Positions 1-7,464 of a DNA stretch of 12,301 nucleotides are shown here, one piece after another. Position 1 is the stretch's first letter, and every line of letters begins with the position of its first letter. The DNA is from Proteobacteria bacterium UBA1847. GTDB taxonomy: Bacteria > Pseudomonadota > Gammaproteobacteria > Steroidobacterales > Woeseiaceae. The stretch covers positions 1 through 12,301 of the forward strand of contig DDIP01000327.1 of assembly GCA_002338605.1 (NCBI GenBank), read 5' to 3'. The translations under genes were made by a program, and so were the position numbers. The notes under the pieces were generated by a model. The model made no database searches, had not been told where the DNA came from, and saw nothing but the letters and a program-made list of their open reading frames with translations.

Positions 1-135
1 AGCAGCCGTTCGCGACACCGTTGCGCGTGCGCGTCGATCGACCGCCATGGCGACTGCCGGCGCCCCGTCGAGCACCGCGTATTCGCCCGACAGTATGACC
101 TTCCCGGGCGCGCTGGCCACGATCGATTGATTCAC
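1..135 (-). CDS. GHMP-family kinase, mevalonate or phosphomevalonate kinase (5' part, cut by window edge)
   Basis: Only the first 45 codons are present; the gene continues past base 1. Translation from a GTG at 135-133 gives a start with the GHMP-kinase N-terminal pattern: a short beta strand (SIVASAPGKVILSGEYAVLDG, abbreviated here to its core APGKVILSGEYAV, about residues 9-21), then a hydrophobic strand rich in Ala and Val ending in DRRARATV. The GTG overlaps the mvaD stop as GTGA, so the two genes are almost certainly co-transcribed and translationally coupled. With mvaD next to it, this should be one of the two ATP-dependent kinases that carry mevalonate to mevalonate 5-diphosphate. The GEYAV form (rather than GEHAV) leans towards phosphomevalonate kinase, but the N-terminus alone cannot separate the two. 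Family assignment is firm; the substrate is inferred. Confidence 0.8.
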   Translation of the reverse strand, partial: MNQSIVASAPGKVILSGEYAVLDGAPAVAMAVDRRARATVSRTAA

Positions 136-1094
136 GATTTCCCGACCAGGTGCGCTGCAGGTCCGAGACCTGTCGTCATGATCTCCAGAACGCCCGCCGT
201 TTTGGATAACGCGTCGCGAACGGCCGCCATGTCCTCCTCCTGGCAAACAGCCTTTACCTGGGGTCCGGCATCAATGGTAAAAAAGACATGACATCCATCC
301 TGCTGCAGCCTGCGCACCGTCTGCAGACAACGCATGGTCGCCGCATTCCAGAAGACGATCGGCGGCCGCGACGCCCACATTACAGAGTGCATCTTCAGGC
401 AATTGTGTTCCGCTACTGCGGCGAGTGTCGTGAAATCGCGTTCTTCAATTGCTTTACGTGCCGTTGCCAGATCGTCGACCTGCCGCTCGATCCAGGCGCT
501 ATAAAACGGTGACGTTTTTCTCGATATCTCCATTGCCTCGGTGGAGCTTGTTCCCTTCGGGCCGGTCTCGGTGATCGCCACAACAACTTTCAGCGGCCAG
601 GATTCTGCATCGCACAGGCTGCTCAACTTGATTGCATCTTGGCAGTTCTCAAGCTCCGCAAATCCACCAAAAAACGAGCGGGCTGCGGAACCGGATGCCC
701 TTCCTGCAAGGCGCGCCAGCGACTGGGTATCAAGATCGATGCTTGCAGCAGCTACGGCAGCGAGTGTGGCTGCAGCGAAAGCAGATGCCGACGATGCAAG
801 CCCGGCCGCTATCGGGAAATTGCTCTGGGTTTCAATAAGAGCTGATGGCCGCTTGACGCCGAGAACGTTGTCCAGGCACGCAGTCATCCGGCTCAACCGG
901 CCCGGATCCTCGACACCGTTGACAATCAGACTGTCATTCGCCAACCAGCCATCGAGGTCGATGCTAACTTTCGTTTGCAGCGTGTCCAGCGTGATTGAAA
1001 TCGATCCAACGGCCGGCAGATTCAGGGCAAGATCGCGCTTGCCCCAGTACTTGATCAACGCGATGTTTGGCTGCGCAATTGCTGTCGCCTGCAT
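132..1094 (-). CDS. mvaD: Diphosphomevalonate decarboxylase
   Basis: A cytosolic GHMP-superfamily enzyme that uses ATP to decarboxylate mevalonate 5-diphosphate to isopentenyl diphosphate, the last step of the classical mevalonate pathway. The 320-residue product matches the usual bacterial length. Visible motifs are PNIALIKYWGKRD (residues 9-21), the nucleotide-binding loop FPIAAGLASSASA (93-105; the family norm is PTAAGLASSASG), SGSAARSFFGGF (134-145) with the expected catalytic Arg139, KGTSSTEAM (180-188), and FFTIDAGPQVK (271-281) with the catalytic Asp275. ATG at 1094 has a good Shine-Dalgarno (AGGA, 1104-1107, about 9 bases away). It is the first gene of a minus-strand operon with the overlapping kinase, behind a -10 box at 1135-1140. 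Most gammaproteobacteria use the MEP pathway instead, so the locus is a lineage trait or was acquired. Confidence 0.95.
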   Translation of the reverse strand: MQATAIAQPNIALIKYWGKRDLALNLPAVGSISITLDTLQTKVSIDLDGWLANDSLIVNGVEDPGRLSRMTACLDNVLGVKRPSALIETQSNFPIAAGLASSASAFAAATLAAVAAASIDLDTQSLARLAGRASGSAARSFFGGFAELENCQDAIKLSSLCDAESWPLKVVVAITETGPKGTSSTEAMEISRKTSPFYSAWIERQVDDLATARKAIEERDFTTLAAVAEHNCLKMHSVMWASRPPIVFWNAATMRCLQTVRRLQQDGCHVFFTIDAGPQVKAVCQEEDMAAVRDALSKTAGVLEIMTTGLGPAAHLVGKS

Positions 1095-1134
1095 GCGGCG
1101 TTTTCCTGGGTTTCGGGTTTCGAACTGGACGCGA

Positions 1135-1140
1135 ATTATA
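1135..1140 (-). promoter_or_regulatory. -10 box for the mvaD operon
   Basis: On the minus strand this is an exact TATAAT, 40 bases upstream of the mvaD ATG in a GC-rich region, which predicts a leader of about 33 bases. No good -35 lies 16-18 bases upstream; the closest match is TTGAAA (1163-1168), 22 bases away, too far for ordinary sigma-70 use. An activator may therefore be needed, or the -10 may work with a poor -35. Confidence 0.5.
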
Positions 1141-1170
1141 GCCCAGCCGGCCGCGCGCCGGGTTTCAATT

Positions 1171-1187
1171 CCGTGTAGGCTACACGG
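1171..1187. promoter_or_regulatory. 17-bp perfect palindrome, probable operator
   Basis: CCGTGTAG-G-CTACACGG: two perfect 8-base arms around a single central base. It lies in the 117-base divergent region between mvaD (minus) and ispA (plus), 24 bases before the ispA start and about 43-59 bases upstream of the predicted mvaD transcription start. A one-base loop cannot form a good RNA hairpin, so binding of a dimeric DNA-binding protein is the more natural reading. The binding protein is unknown. Confidence 0.5.
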
Positions 1188-1211
1188 CCCGATTCAGAGC
1201 GATAATGAGCC

Positions 1212-2102
1212 GTGCCGGAACGTTTCAAAAATCGAGTGTCTGACTACACCGCCCGCGTAAACGGGTGTCTTGAAGCGGCGTTGCCCACTGAGGCGACACG
1301 TCCCCGTCGATTGCACAGCGCAATGCGGTATGCCGTTCTGAACGGCGGCAAGCGCGTACGCCCATTGCTGGTCTATGCCGCGGGTGAATGCCTTGGCGTC
1401 GAGGCCGAGCTGCTTGATGCGCCCGCGGTCGCGATCGAGCTGATCCATGCATTTTCGCTGGTGCATGACGACCTGCCGGCCATGGACGACGACGACCTGA
1501 GACGCGGCAAACCAACGGTCCATCGGGAATACGACGAGGCCACAGCGATTCTCGCTGCCGATGCACTTCAGCCCCTCGCGTTCTCGGTGCTCGCGACGCT
1601 CGACGGCGCCCCTGCCGGCGGCGCCATCCGCCTGGTTCAGCTGATCGCCAACGCCTGTGGCTCCACTGGCATGACGGGCGGGCAATCCATCGACCTCGAC
1701 GCCGAAGGCACAATTCTTTCCGTCGCGGATCTTGAGCACATGTACGCACTCAAAACAGGCGCCTTGATTCATGCCGCGATCGTTTCACCAGCCCTGTTAC
1801 GCGATGATCTTGTGGCCGCGGATGTCGCAGCGCTCGATTCTTTCGGGCGAACCATCGGTCTCGCTTTCCAGATCAAGGATGACATTCTTGATGTCGAAGG
1901 AGAAACCGGGGTTATCGGCAAGCCAGCCGGCTCGGACCAGGCACGAAATAAGCCAACCTATCCCGCCATGTTCGGTATCGCGGCCTCGCGCGCAAGGTGC
2001 GACGAATTGCTGTTGCAGGCGATGCAAGGTCTCGATCACTTCGGCAAGGCGGCCGAACCGCTCAGGTGGGTTGCGCGATTTATTGTTGAGCGCAGCCAAT
2101 AA
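1212..2102 (+). CDS. ispA: Farnesyl diphosphate synthase (IspA-type polyprenyl synthetase)
   Basis: Condenses isopentenyl diphosphate with dimethylallyl and then geranyl diphosphate to give farnesyl diphosphate, the precursor of undecaprenyl phosphate and quinone side chains. The 296-residue product shows GGKRVRP (45-51), the first Asp-rich motif HDDLPAMDDDDLRRGKP (85-101) with the two-residue insertion typical of bacterial farnesyl synthases, and the second Asp-rich motif KDDILD (222-227) followed by GKPAGSDQARNKPTYP. Phe81, five residues before the first motif, is the aromatic position that limits chains to C15. The start is GTG at 1212: the first in-frame ATG is at codon 38, which would remove conserved sequence, and the GTG start gives the same N-terminal length as E. 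coli IspA. A GATAAT at 1201-1206 is close enough to suggest a very short leader. It lies opposite the mevalonate genes that would make its substrate, and 4 bases before dinB. Confidence 0.93.
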   Translation: MPERFKNRVSDYTARVNGCLEAALPTEATRPRRLHSAMRYAVLNGGKRVRPLLVYAAGECLGVEAELLDAPAVAIELIHAFSLVHDDLPAMDDDDLRRGKPTVHREYDEATAILAADALQPLAFSVLATLDGAPAGGAIRLVQLIANACGSTGMTGGQSIDLDAEGTILSVADLEHMYALKTGALIHAAIVSPALLRDDLVAADVAALDSFGRTIGLAFQIKDDILDVEGETGVIGKPAGSDQARNKPTYPAMFGIAASRARCDELLLQAMQGLDHFGKAAEPLRWVARFIVERSQ

Positions 2103-2106
2103 GCCG

Positions 2107-3276
2107 ATGGCGACACCGAAACGCAGCATTCTACATGTTGATATGGATGCTTTTTACGCGTCGGTCGAACAGCGTGATGATCCGGAATTACGTGGTAAAC
2201 CGTTGGTCGTCGGTGGTGGCACTAACCGTGGTGTGGTCGCGGCGGCGAGTTATGAAGCACGCAAGTTTGGTATTCGATCCGCCATGCCAATAGCCGAAGC
2301 GCTGCGCCGTTGTCCGTCGCTGCTGCGAGTCAAACCGCGGATGTCGCACTACAGGACGGCATCCGAGAAGATATTTGCAATCTTTCGCGAATTTACGCCG
2401 CTGGTTGAGGGTTTGTCGCTTGATGAGGCATTTCTCGATGTAACGGCAAGCGTCAGGCTTTTTGGATCGCCCGAGAATATTGCTGGCTGCATCAAGTCAC
2501 GCATTCTCGAGGACACCGGGTTAACGTCATCGGTCGGAGTCGCCAGGAACAAACTGGTCGCAAAAATTGCTTCAGACCTCGACAAGCCAGACGGCCTGAC
2601 AGTCATTTTTCCGGCCTCGTACCGCGAGAGACTCGATCCATTGCCGGTTCGCGTCATCCCGGGCATTGGCCGCGAAACCCTAAAGCGCTTGGCAGCAATT
2701 CGTGTGACTACCGTTCGCGACCTGCGCATTGCACAAGACGTGGATCTCGAACCCATTTTCGGACGCTATACGCAAAAAACGCGCGACCGGGCATCCGGGA
2801 TTGACGATCGCCCTGTCGTGCCAATACGAGAAGAAAAATCAATCAGTGCGGAAGAAACCTACAACCGGGATTTGTCGCATCCCGCTGATATGGAACGTGA
2901 GCTACTGCGACTGACGGATAGAATGGCCGCGCGACTGAGAAAAGCCGCGCTTTGCGCAGGCAGTGTGCACATCAAAATCCGCCGGGCCGACTTCAGCACC
3001 TATACACGTCAACGCAGCATCAAGCCGCCCACGAACGGCACGGATCAGTTATATACGATCGCAAGAGAGCTTCTCGGCACATGGCTGGCCTGTAACCCGG
3101 GCGCCAGAATTCGGTTACTGGGCGTCGGCGGCGGCAAGCTTGCCGCCGTCGAACAGGGCGATTTGTTCGCGGGCGACCACGGCCAGGGACATTCTGCATT
3201 GGACGAAACCGTCGATGAGATTCGCCAAAAGTTCGGCTCGCTCTCGCTTGGCCGCGCCAAGACACTCGACCGATAG
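2107..3276 (+). CDS. dinB: DNA polymerase IV (Y-family, translesion)
   Basis: An error-prone polymerase that copies past damaged bases. The 389-residue product starts at ATG 2107. The frame stays open upstream to 1771, but that part lies inside ispA in another frame and is not DinB-like. Visible: HVDMDAFYASVE (10-21) with metal ligand Asp12 and steric gate Tyr17; SYEARKFGIRSAMP (48-61); SLDEAFLDV (104-112) with Asp106 and Glu107; SSVGVARNKLVAKIASDLDKPDG (141-163, shown for position only); a helix-hairpin-helix thumb segment PVRVIPGIGRETLKRL (180-195); and the little-finger domain (about 243-340). QGDLF (350-354) fits the beta-clamp-binding consensus and is followed by 35 residues. The ATG is 4 bases after the ispA TAA with no clear Shine-Dalgarno, so translation is probably coupled to ispA. 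I see no LexA box in front. Confidence 0.95.
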   Translation: MATPKRSILHVDMDAFYASVEQRDDPELRGKPLVVGGGTNRGVVAAASYEARKFGIRSAMPIAEALRRCPSLLRVKPRMSHYRTASEKIFAIFREFTPLVEGLSLDEAFLDVTASVRLFGSPENIAGCIKSRILEDTGLTSSVGVARNKLVAKIASDLDKPDGLTVIFPASYRERLDPLPVRVIPGIGRETLKRLAAIRVTTVRDLRIAQDVDLEPIFGRYTQKTRDRASGIDDRPVVPIREEKSISAEETYNRDLSHPADMERELLRLTDRMAARLRKAALCAGSVHIKIRRADFSTYTRQRSIKPPTNGTDQLYTIARELLGTWLACNPGARIRLLGVGGGKLAAVEQGDLFAGDHGQGHSALDETVDEIRQKFGSLSLGRAKTLDR

Positions 3277-3291
3277 GGTAGAATCACGGCC

Positions 3292-4944
3292 ATGTATACC
3301 CGCTTTTTCGGACTCCAGGAAAAACCGTTTTCAATAACGCCGGACCCGCGTTATCTGTTTATGAGTGAACGGCATGGCGAGGCACTGGCGCATCTTGTGT
3401 ACGGTGTCACCGAGAGCGGTGGATTCGTGCAGTTGACCGGGGAAGTGGGTACTGGCAAGACGACCCTGGTACGGTCACTGTTGCTCAACCGGATGCCCGA
3501 CAACGCGGACGTTGCCGTCGTACTCAACCCGCAAATATCCGCGCTTGAATTTCTGCTGACCATCTGCGAGGAACTGCACATTGACGTTCCTGACTCGAAG
3601 GGCAGCATCAAGGCCTTGACTGACGTACTCAATCGCCATTTGCTGGCTGCGCATGCACGCGGACGTCGTACCATTCTGGTTGTTGACGAGGCACAAAATC
3701 TGGCGCCCGCCGTTCTTGAGCAGGTCCGGCTGCTGACCAATCTTGAAACGGCGAAGCAGAAATTGCTGCAAATCATTTTGATCGGCCAGCCTGAACTGCG
3801 TGAATTGCTGGCTCGAAACGATCTGCGACAACTGGCACAACGCATTACCGGTCGTTATCACCTCGAGCCGCTGACACGCGAGGAAACTGCCAGGTACATT
3901 GAACATCGTCTTCGAGTAGCCGGTGCACTGGGCGAAGTCCTGGACCAAGGCGCCAAGAACGAAGTGTTTCGGCTTTCACAGGGTGTTCCTCGGCTGATCA
4001 ACGTCATTTGCGATCGGGCGTTGCTGGGGGCCTACAGTCAGGAAACCCGAACCGTGAACCGGCGGCTCATCAAGCGTGCTGCGGCGGAAGTCTCCGGCAA
4101 TCCCGGACCAGCATCGACGCTGCAGAATGCCGGGATCGCAGCGGCAATTGTTGGCGTAGCCATTGCTGTTGCGGTTCTAACGTCGCTTTTCGACCGCTCA
4201 CCTGAAGCGGTTGCCGATAAGGTATCTGCCTCCGAAACTGCGGCAAAAGAAGCCGTGCCTCTCAAGGCTGTCGCAGGTCCTGCCCCGGTTGTCGAGACTC
4301 ACGAAGACGAGCCTTCGCTGGAAGAACAGATTCGGGTTGCAGGTGAGCTGACAGGCCGTGATTTTGCGCTTTCTACCCTGTTCGGTTTGTGGGATATCGA
4401 GTACGCCAGGGGTGCACGCAATGGCTGCGACCAGGCGGCTGATGCCGGTCTCGCCTGTCTTTCCCGGCGCGGTACCTGGAACAACGTAAAACAGTTGAAT
4501 CGTCCGGCAATTATTACTGTGTTCGATGACGCCGGTGACCAACATGACCTGGTGCTAACAGCGATCCACGGAGAGACAGCAGACCTGTCCATTGGCGGGG
4601 TGACAGTGACCCATCCGGTATCCGCAATCATGGATATCTGGTACGGCGAGTACCTGTTGCTATGGCGACCACCGGGAGGCACACCGGTGGCGCTGGTGCC
4701 CGGTTTGCGAGGCCCGGCCGTCAGCTGGTTACGCACCAGTCTCGCCAACATCGACGAACGCTATGCGACCGATGGAAATGACGAGTATGACAACGCACTC
4801 GCCGAGACTGTCCGCCGGTTCCAGCATGATTATCGACTGGATGTTGACGGGCTTGCAGGACAACAAACACAGATCATCATCAATTCCCTGCTGGGAGGCG
4901 ACGGATCACCACGGCTCATAAAACCGCTTCTGGCCAGGGACTAG
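3292..4944 (+). CDS. gspA: GspA/ExeA-type AAA ATPase with peptidoglycan-binding domain
   Basis: With GspB it forms an inner-membrane complex that uses ATP and binds peptidoglycan to help the type II secretion secretin GspD reach and assemble in the outer membrane (known for Aeromonas ExeAB). The 550-residue product begins MYTRFFGLQEKPFSITPDP, the typical start of this family. Walker A is GEVGTGKTT (50-58), Walker B ILVVDEAQ (128-135), and a single membrane segment lies at about 280-299. The periplasmic part has a C39-peptidase-like fold remnant (about 355-462, including RPAII and DQHDLVLTAI) and a C-terminal peptidoglycan-binding-1 domain (about 473-534, AETVRRFQHDYRLDVDGLAG). The C39-like part has no evident catalytic triad and is probably structural. 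The gene lies 15 bases after dinB and 3 before gspB. The rest of the secretion system is not in the window. Confidence 0.92.
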   Translation: MYTRFFGLQEKPFSITPDPRYLFMSERHGEALAHLVYGVTESGGFVQLTGEVGTGKTTLVRSLLLNRMPDNADVAVVLNPQISALEFLLTICEELHIDVPDSKGSIKALTDVLNRHLLAAHARGRRTILVVDEAQNLAPAVLEQVRLLTNLETAKQKLLQIILIGQPELRELLARNDLRQLAQRITGRYHLEPLTREETARYIEHRLRVAGALGEVLDQGAKNEVFRLSQGVPRLINVICDRALLGAYSQETRTVNRRLIKRAAAEVSGNPGPASTLQNAGIAAAIVGVAIAVAVLTSLFDRSPEAVADKVSASETAAKEAVPLKAVAGPAPVVETHEDEPSLEEQIRVAGELTGRDFALSTLFGLWDIEYARGARNGCDQAADAGLACLSRRGTWNNVKQLNRPAIITVFDDAGDQHDLVLTAIHGETADLSIGGVTVTHPVSAIMDIWYGEYLLLWRPPGGTPVALVPGLRGPAVSWLRTSLANIDERYATDGNDEYDNALAETVRRFQHDYRLDVDGLAGQQTQIIINSLLGGDGSPRLIKPLLARD

Positions 4945-4947
4945 GCG

Positions 4948-5607
4948 ATGTCATTCATTCTCGATGCGCTGAAAAAATCTGAAAACGAACGGCAGCAATC
5001 CCGCAGTAACGAGTTTGCCGCTGTGCCGACGAAACCCGCTGCGTCGAGTTTTCCCCGATGGTTGTTACTGATTGGCTTGCTGCTGGCGATAAATCTCCTG
5101 GTGCTGATCGGCCTGCTGCTGCGCCAGGACACCCAGCCCGACGAATCACCACGAAGCAACTCCCGCGTGGCCCTGGCCCGGGAAATGAATGAACCGGCCG
5201 CCGTCGACACACCGGAGACCGCGCTGCCAAGTTTCAGGGATCAGGTAGCGGCCGCCCGGAAGAAGCCCCTGGCAACGCAGGCAGTCCCGCGCAATACCGA
5301 ACCTGAGTCAGACAGCGCGCCGGATGTAAAAGCGGTGCTGATATCGCAAAACCCCTCGTCCGTGACTGAGCGACAACTTTACCCAACACTGCAGGAAGTT
5401 CGGGTCAGCGGCGTGCTCGATCTGCCTGACCTGCATCTTGATATTCACGTATACAGTGACGTACCGAAGGACCGTTTTGTCTTCATCAATATGGCGAAAC
5501 ATCGTGAGGGCTCGCGTCTGGATGAGGGACCCCAGGTGCTCGAAATCACACCGGACGGCGTTGTCTTGCGGTACCAGGGCAAATCTTTCCTGGTACCGCG
5601 TGAATAG
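4948..5607 (+). CDS. gspB: GspB, general secretion pathway protein B
   Basis: Partner of GspA in secretin assembly. The 219-residue product starts MSFILDALKKSENERQQ, a hallmark of GspB/ExeB. One membrane segment follows at about 37-59, then a Pro/Ala-rich periplasmic linker (about 60-140). The C-terminal GspB domain is at about 144-217 (LYPTLQEVRVSGVLDLPDL, then HVYSDVPKDRFVFINMAKHREG, given for position) and is thought to contact the secretin. The short N-terminal piece is cytoplasmic and can meet the GspA ATPase. Three bases separate it from gspA, so the two are co-translated, as in other GspAB pairs. The downstream gene starts 15 bases after its TAG and in the same frame. Confidence 0.92.
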   Translation: MSFILDALKKSENERQQSRSNEFAAVPTKPAASSFPRWLLLIGLLLAINLLVLIGLLLRQDTQPDESPRSNSRVALAREMNEPAAVDTPETALPSFRDQVAAARKKPLATQAVPRNTEPESDSAPDVKAVLISQNPSSVTERQLYPTLQEVRVSGVLDLPDLHLDIHVYSDVPKDRFVFINMAKHREGSRLDEGPQVLEITPDGVVLRYQGKSFLVPRE

Positions 5608-5622
5608 AGTCGGTCGCCTGTC

Positions 5623-7464
5623 TTGAGTGCTGCAGCCGGCGAGCGCATGGAAGCACGCGTGTTTGCGGCTGCGATGATCTCCGGAATACACCGGGTAATT
5701 GCCCAGCAGGAATACCTGAATCGAATCAATGTGTTTCCCGTTGCGGACAGCGATACGGGAACCAACCTGAGCCTGTCCTTAAGCGCCGCCCTGCCGGTGC
5801 TGCGTACGCAGGGTGACGCGGGTTTGGGCCGCTTGCTGGCAGCGACCGCTGATGCGCTGCTGGACGGTGCCCGCGGCAATTCCGGCGCCATCGTTGCACA
5901 GTTCTTCCAGGGCCTGAGTGATCGAACCGGCGAGGCAGCACACTACACGACAGCGACATTCTCCGGCGCACTGCGAAACGCTGCAGACTATGCGCGTGAT
6001 GCGCTGTCACAGCCGCGCGAAGGCACCATACTGTCGGCGATCAGCGCTTTCGCAGACGAAGTCAAAGAACAACTTGATGCGTCGCCCGAATTGTTGTTTC
6101 CAACTCTTTTCAAGAGGGCACGCCACCGCGTTGACAGGGCGGTTGAGGCGACGACCGGACAACTCGATGTACTGAAGAAAGCCGGCGTTGTCGATGCCGG
6201 CGCGAAAGGCTTCGCGGAGTTGGTCGGTGGCATTGCGGAATACCTCGAACATGGCACGATCGCCCCACTGCCCGACACAACACTGCTGGACGATCTCGAA
6301 TTGGATATCGAAGCCCTGCCAGCCGACAATAATTCAGCATTCCGGTTTTGCACCGAATGCCTCGTGAGCAATCCGAACATTAACCGCCGTAAACTTCGCG
6401 AGGAGCTGGCACTGCTCGGAGACTCACTGGTGTTGGCTGGCAGCAAGCGAAAAGTGAAGATTCATATTCACGTCGACAACCCCGACGCGGTGTTCGAGGT
6501 CGCAAGACGATTCGGTGAGTTAATCGGCGCGAAAGCCGATGACATGCATCGCCAGCAACATGGCCTCCGGAACCGGGCACGCAAATTTGCAGTCATCACC
6601 GATTCCGGCGCCGACATCAGCGACGATGATATGGAACGTCTCGACATCCACATGGTGCCGTGCCGGATTCAGTTCGGTGATCGTGGCTACCTCGACAAGG
6701 TCAGTATTTCCACAGACGAATTCTACCGGGAACTTGAAGTCAATCCGCATCACCCAACGACATCACAGCCCGCGCCCGGCGACTTCCGCCGCCAGTTCCA
6801 GTTTCTTGCCAGCCACTTCCAGGACGTGCTGTCAATCAACCTGACCTCCAGGGCGAGTGGTGCTTATGAAGGTGCGCGATCCACGGCCGCACGCATTGAA
6901 GCATCCGGGCGCATTCATGTCGTTGATTCGCTGAACGCGTCGGTTGGACAGGGCCAGTTGGCCGTACTGGCAGCGGAATGTGCGGAGCGTGGTCTCGACG
7001 TCGAGGCAGCCGTAGATGAATTGCGTGAGCAGATTCCAAAAACGCGAACCTACGCGTTGCTCTATGACCTGGATTTTGCCGTGCGCGGAGGTCGATTGCC
7101 ACGATGGTTGAAGACCGTGACAGATCTGGTGCGCATGGTGCCGGTTGTCGTTGTAAAGCCCGATGGCCGAATCGGTGTCGGCGGCTGCCTGCTCGGGCGG
7201 CGCAATCGTGTCGTTCGATTTGCGCGTTTTGTCGCCAGGCGTTGTCGCGGCAACCCGGCGCTTGTTGCCAGCATCGGTCATGCGGTCTGTGCCGACGAAG
7301 CCAGGGAGCTTGCTACCGAATTGAGGCGCCTTTTGCCGGATGCCAGGGAGATACGCATTTGCGACCTGGGCACCGCAATCGGCGTCCATGGCGGACCCGG
7401 GACCCTGATTGTCTCCACCCGGCCGATTGGCCTAAACGAGTACATCCCCGACAGGATCGATTAA
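5623..7464 (+). CDS. FakA-FakB fusion: single-chain fatty acid kinase (DAK2 + DegV domains)
   Basis: The 613-residue product joins two proteins that are separate in Firmicutes. Residues about 10-210 are the DAK2-like kinase domain, with NRINVFPVADSDTGTN (33-48; Asp42 and Asp44 keep the metal/ATP ligands of the usual PDGDTGTN) and GARGNSGAIVAQ (82-93). Residues about 235-315 match the linker/catalytic domain of FakA: FCTEC gives Cys243 and KIHIHVDNP gives His281 and His283, matching the Cys240/His282/His284 set of S. aureus FakA. From residue 321 a complete DegV/FakB domain follows: FAVITDSGADI, TSQPAPGDF (380-388), LTSRASGAYEGA (407-418), GGR (489-491) and HGGPG (589-593). The FakA C-terminal domain that docks FakB is absent. 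Predicted reaction: ATP-dependent phosphorylation of bound fatty acid to acyl-phosphate. Start is uncertain: TTG 5623 or ATG 5647. The fatty-acid role is inferred from homology. Confidence 0.85.
   Translation: MSAAAGERMEARVFAAAMISGIHRVIAQQEYLNRINVFPVADSDTGTNLSLSLSAALPVLRTQGDAGLGRLLAATADALLDGARGNSGAIVAQFFQGLSDRTGEAAHYTTATFSGALRNAADYARDALSQPREGTILSAISAFADEVKEQLDASPELLFPTLFKRARHRVDRAVEATTGQLDVLKKAGVVDAGAKGFAELVGGIAEYLEHGTIAPLPDTTLLDDLELDIEALPADNNSAFRFCTECLVSNPNINRRKLREELALLGDSLVLAGSKRKVKIHIHVDNPDAVFEVARRFGELIGAKADDMHRQQHGLRNRARKFAVITDSGADISDDDMERLDIHMVPCRIQFGDRGYLDKVSISTDEFYRELEVNPHHPTTSQPAPGDFRRQFQFLASHFQDVLSINLTSRASGAYEGARSTAARIEASGRIHVVDSLNASVGQGQLAVLAAECAERGLDVEAAVDELREQIPKTRTYALLYDLDFAVRGGRLPRWLKTVTDLVRMVPVVVVKPDGRIGVGGCLLGRRNRVVRFARFVARRCRGNPALVASIGHAVCADEARELATELRRLLPDAREIRICDLGTAIGVHGGPGTLIVSTRPIGLNEYIPDRID

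Noticed and set aside
541..1260. A 239-codon open frame on the plus strand.
   Set aside because: It is antisense to mvaD, whose motifs and ribosome site are clear, and it has no recognisable domain and also crosses the palindrome and the start of ispA.
1771..2106. The dinB frame stays open upstream into ispA, allowing a 501-residue start.
   Set aside because: The added 112 residues have no resemblance to Y-family polymerases and lie inside conserved ispA coding sequence. The normal DinB N-terminus begins at ATG 2107.
3247..3261. Inverted repeat CTTGGC-CGC-GCCAAG near the dinB stop, as a terminator.
   Set aside because: It lies inside the dinB coding region, is not followed by a U-tract, and gspA starts 31 bases later.
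4360..4750. The periplasmic C39-like part of GspA as an active peptidase.
   Set aside because: I cannot place a Cys-His-Asp triad; this domain is degenerate in the family and probably structural.
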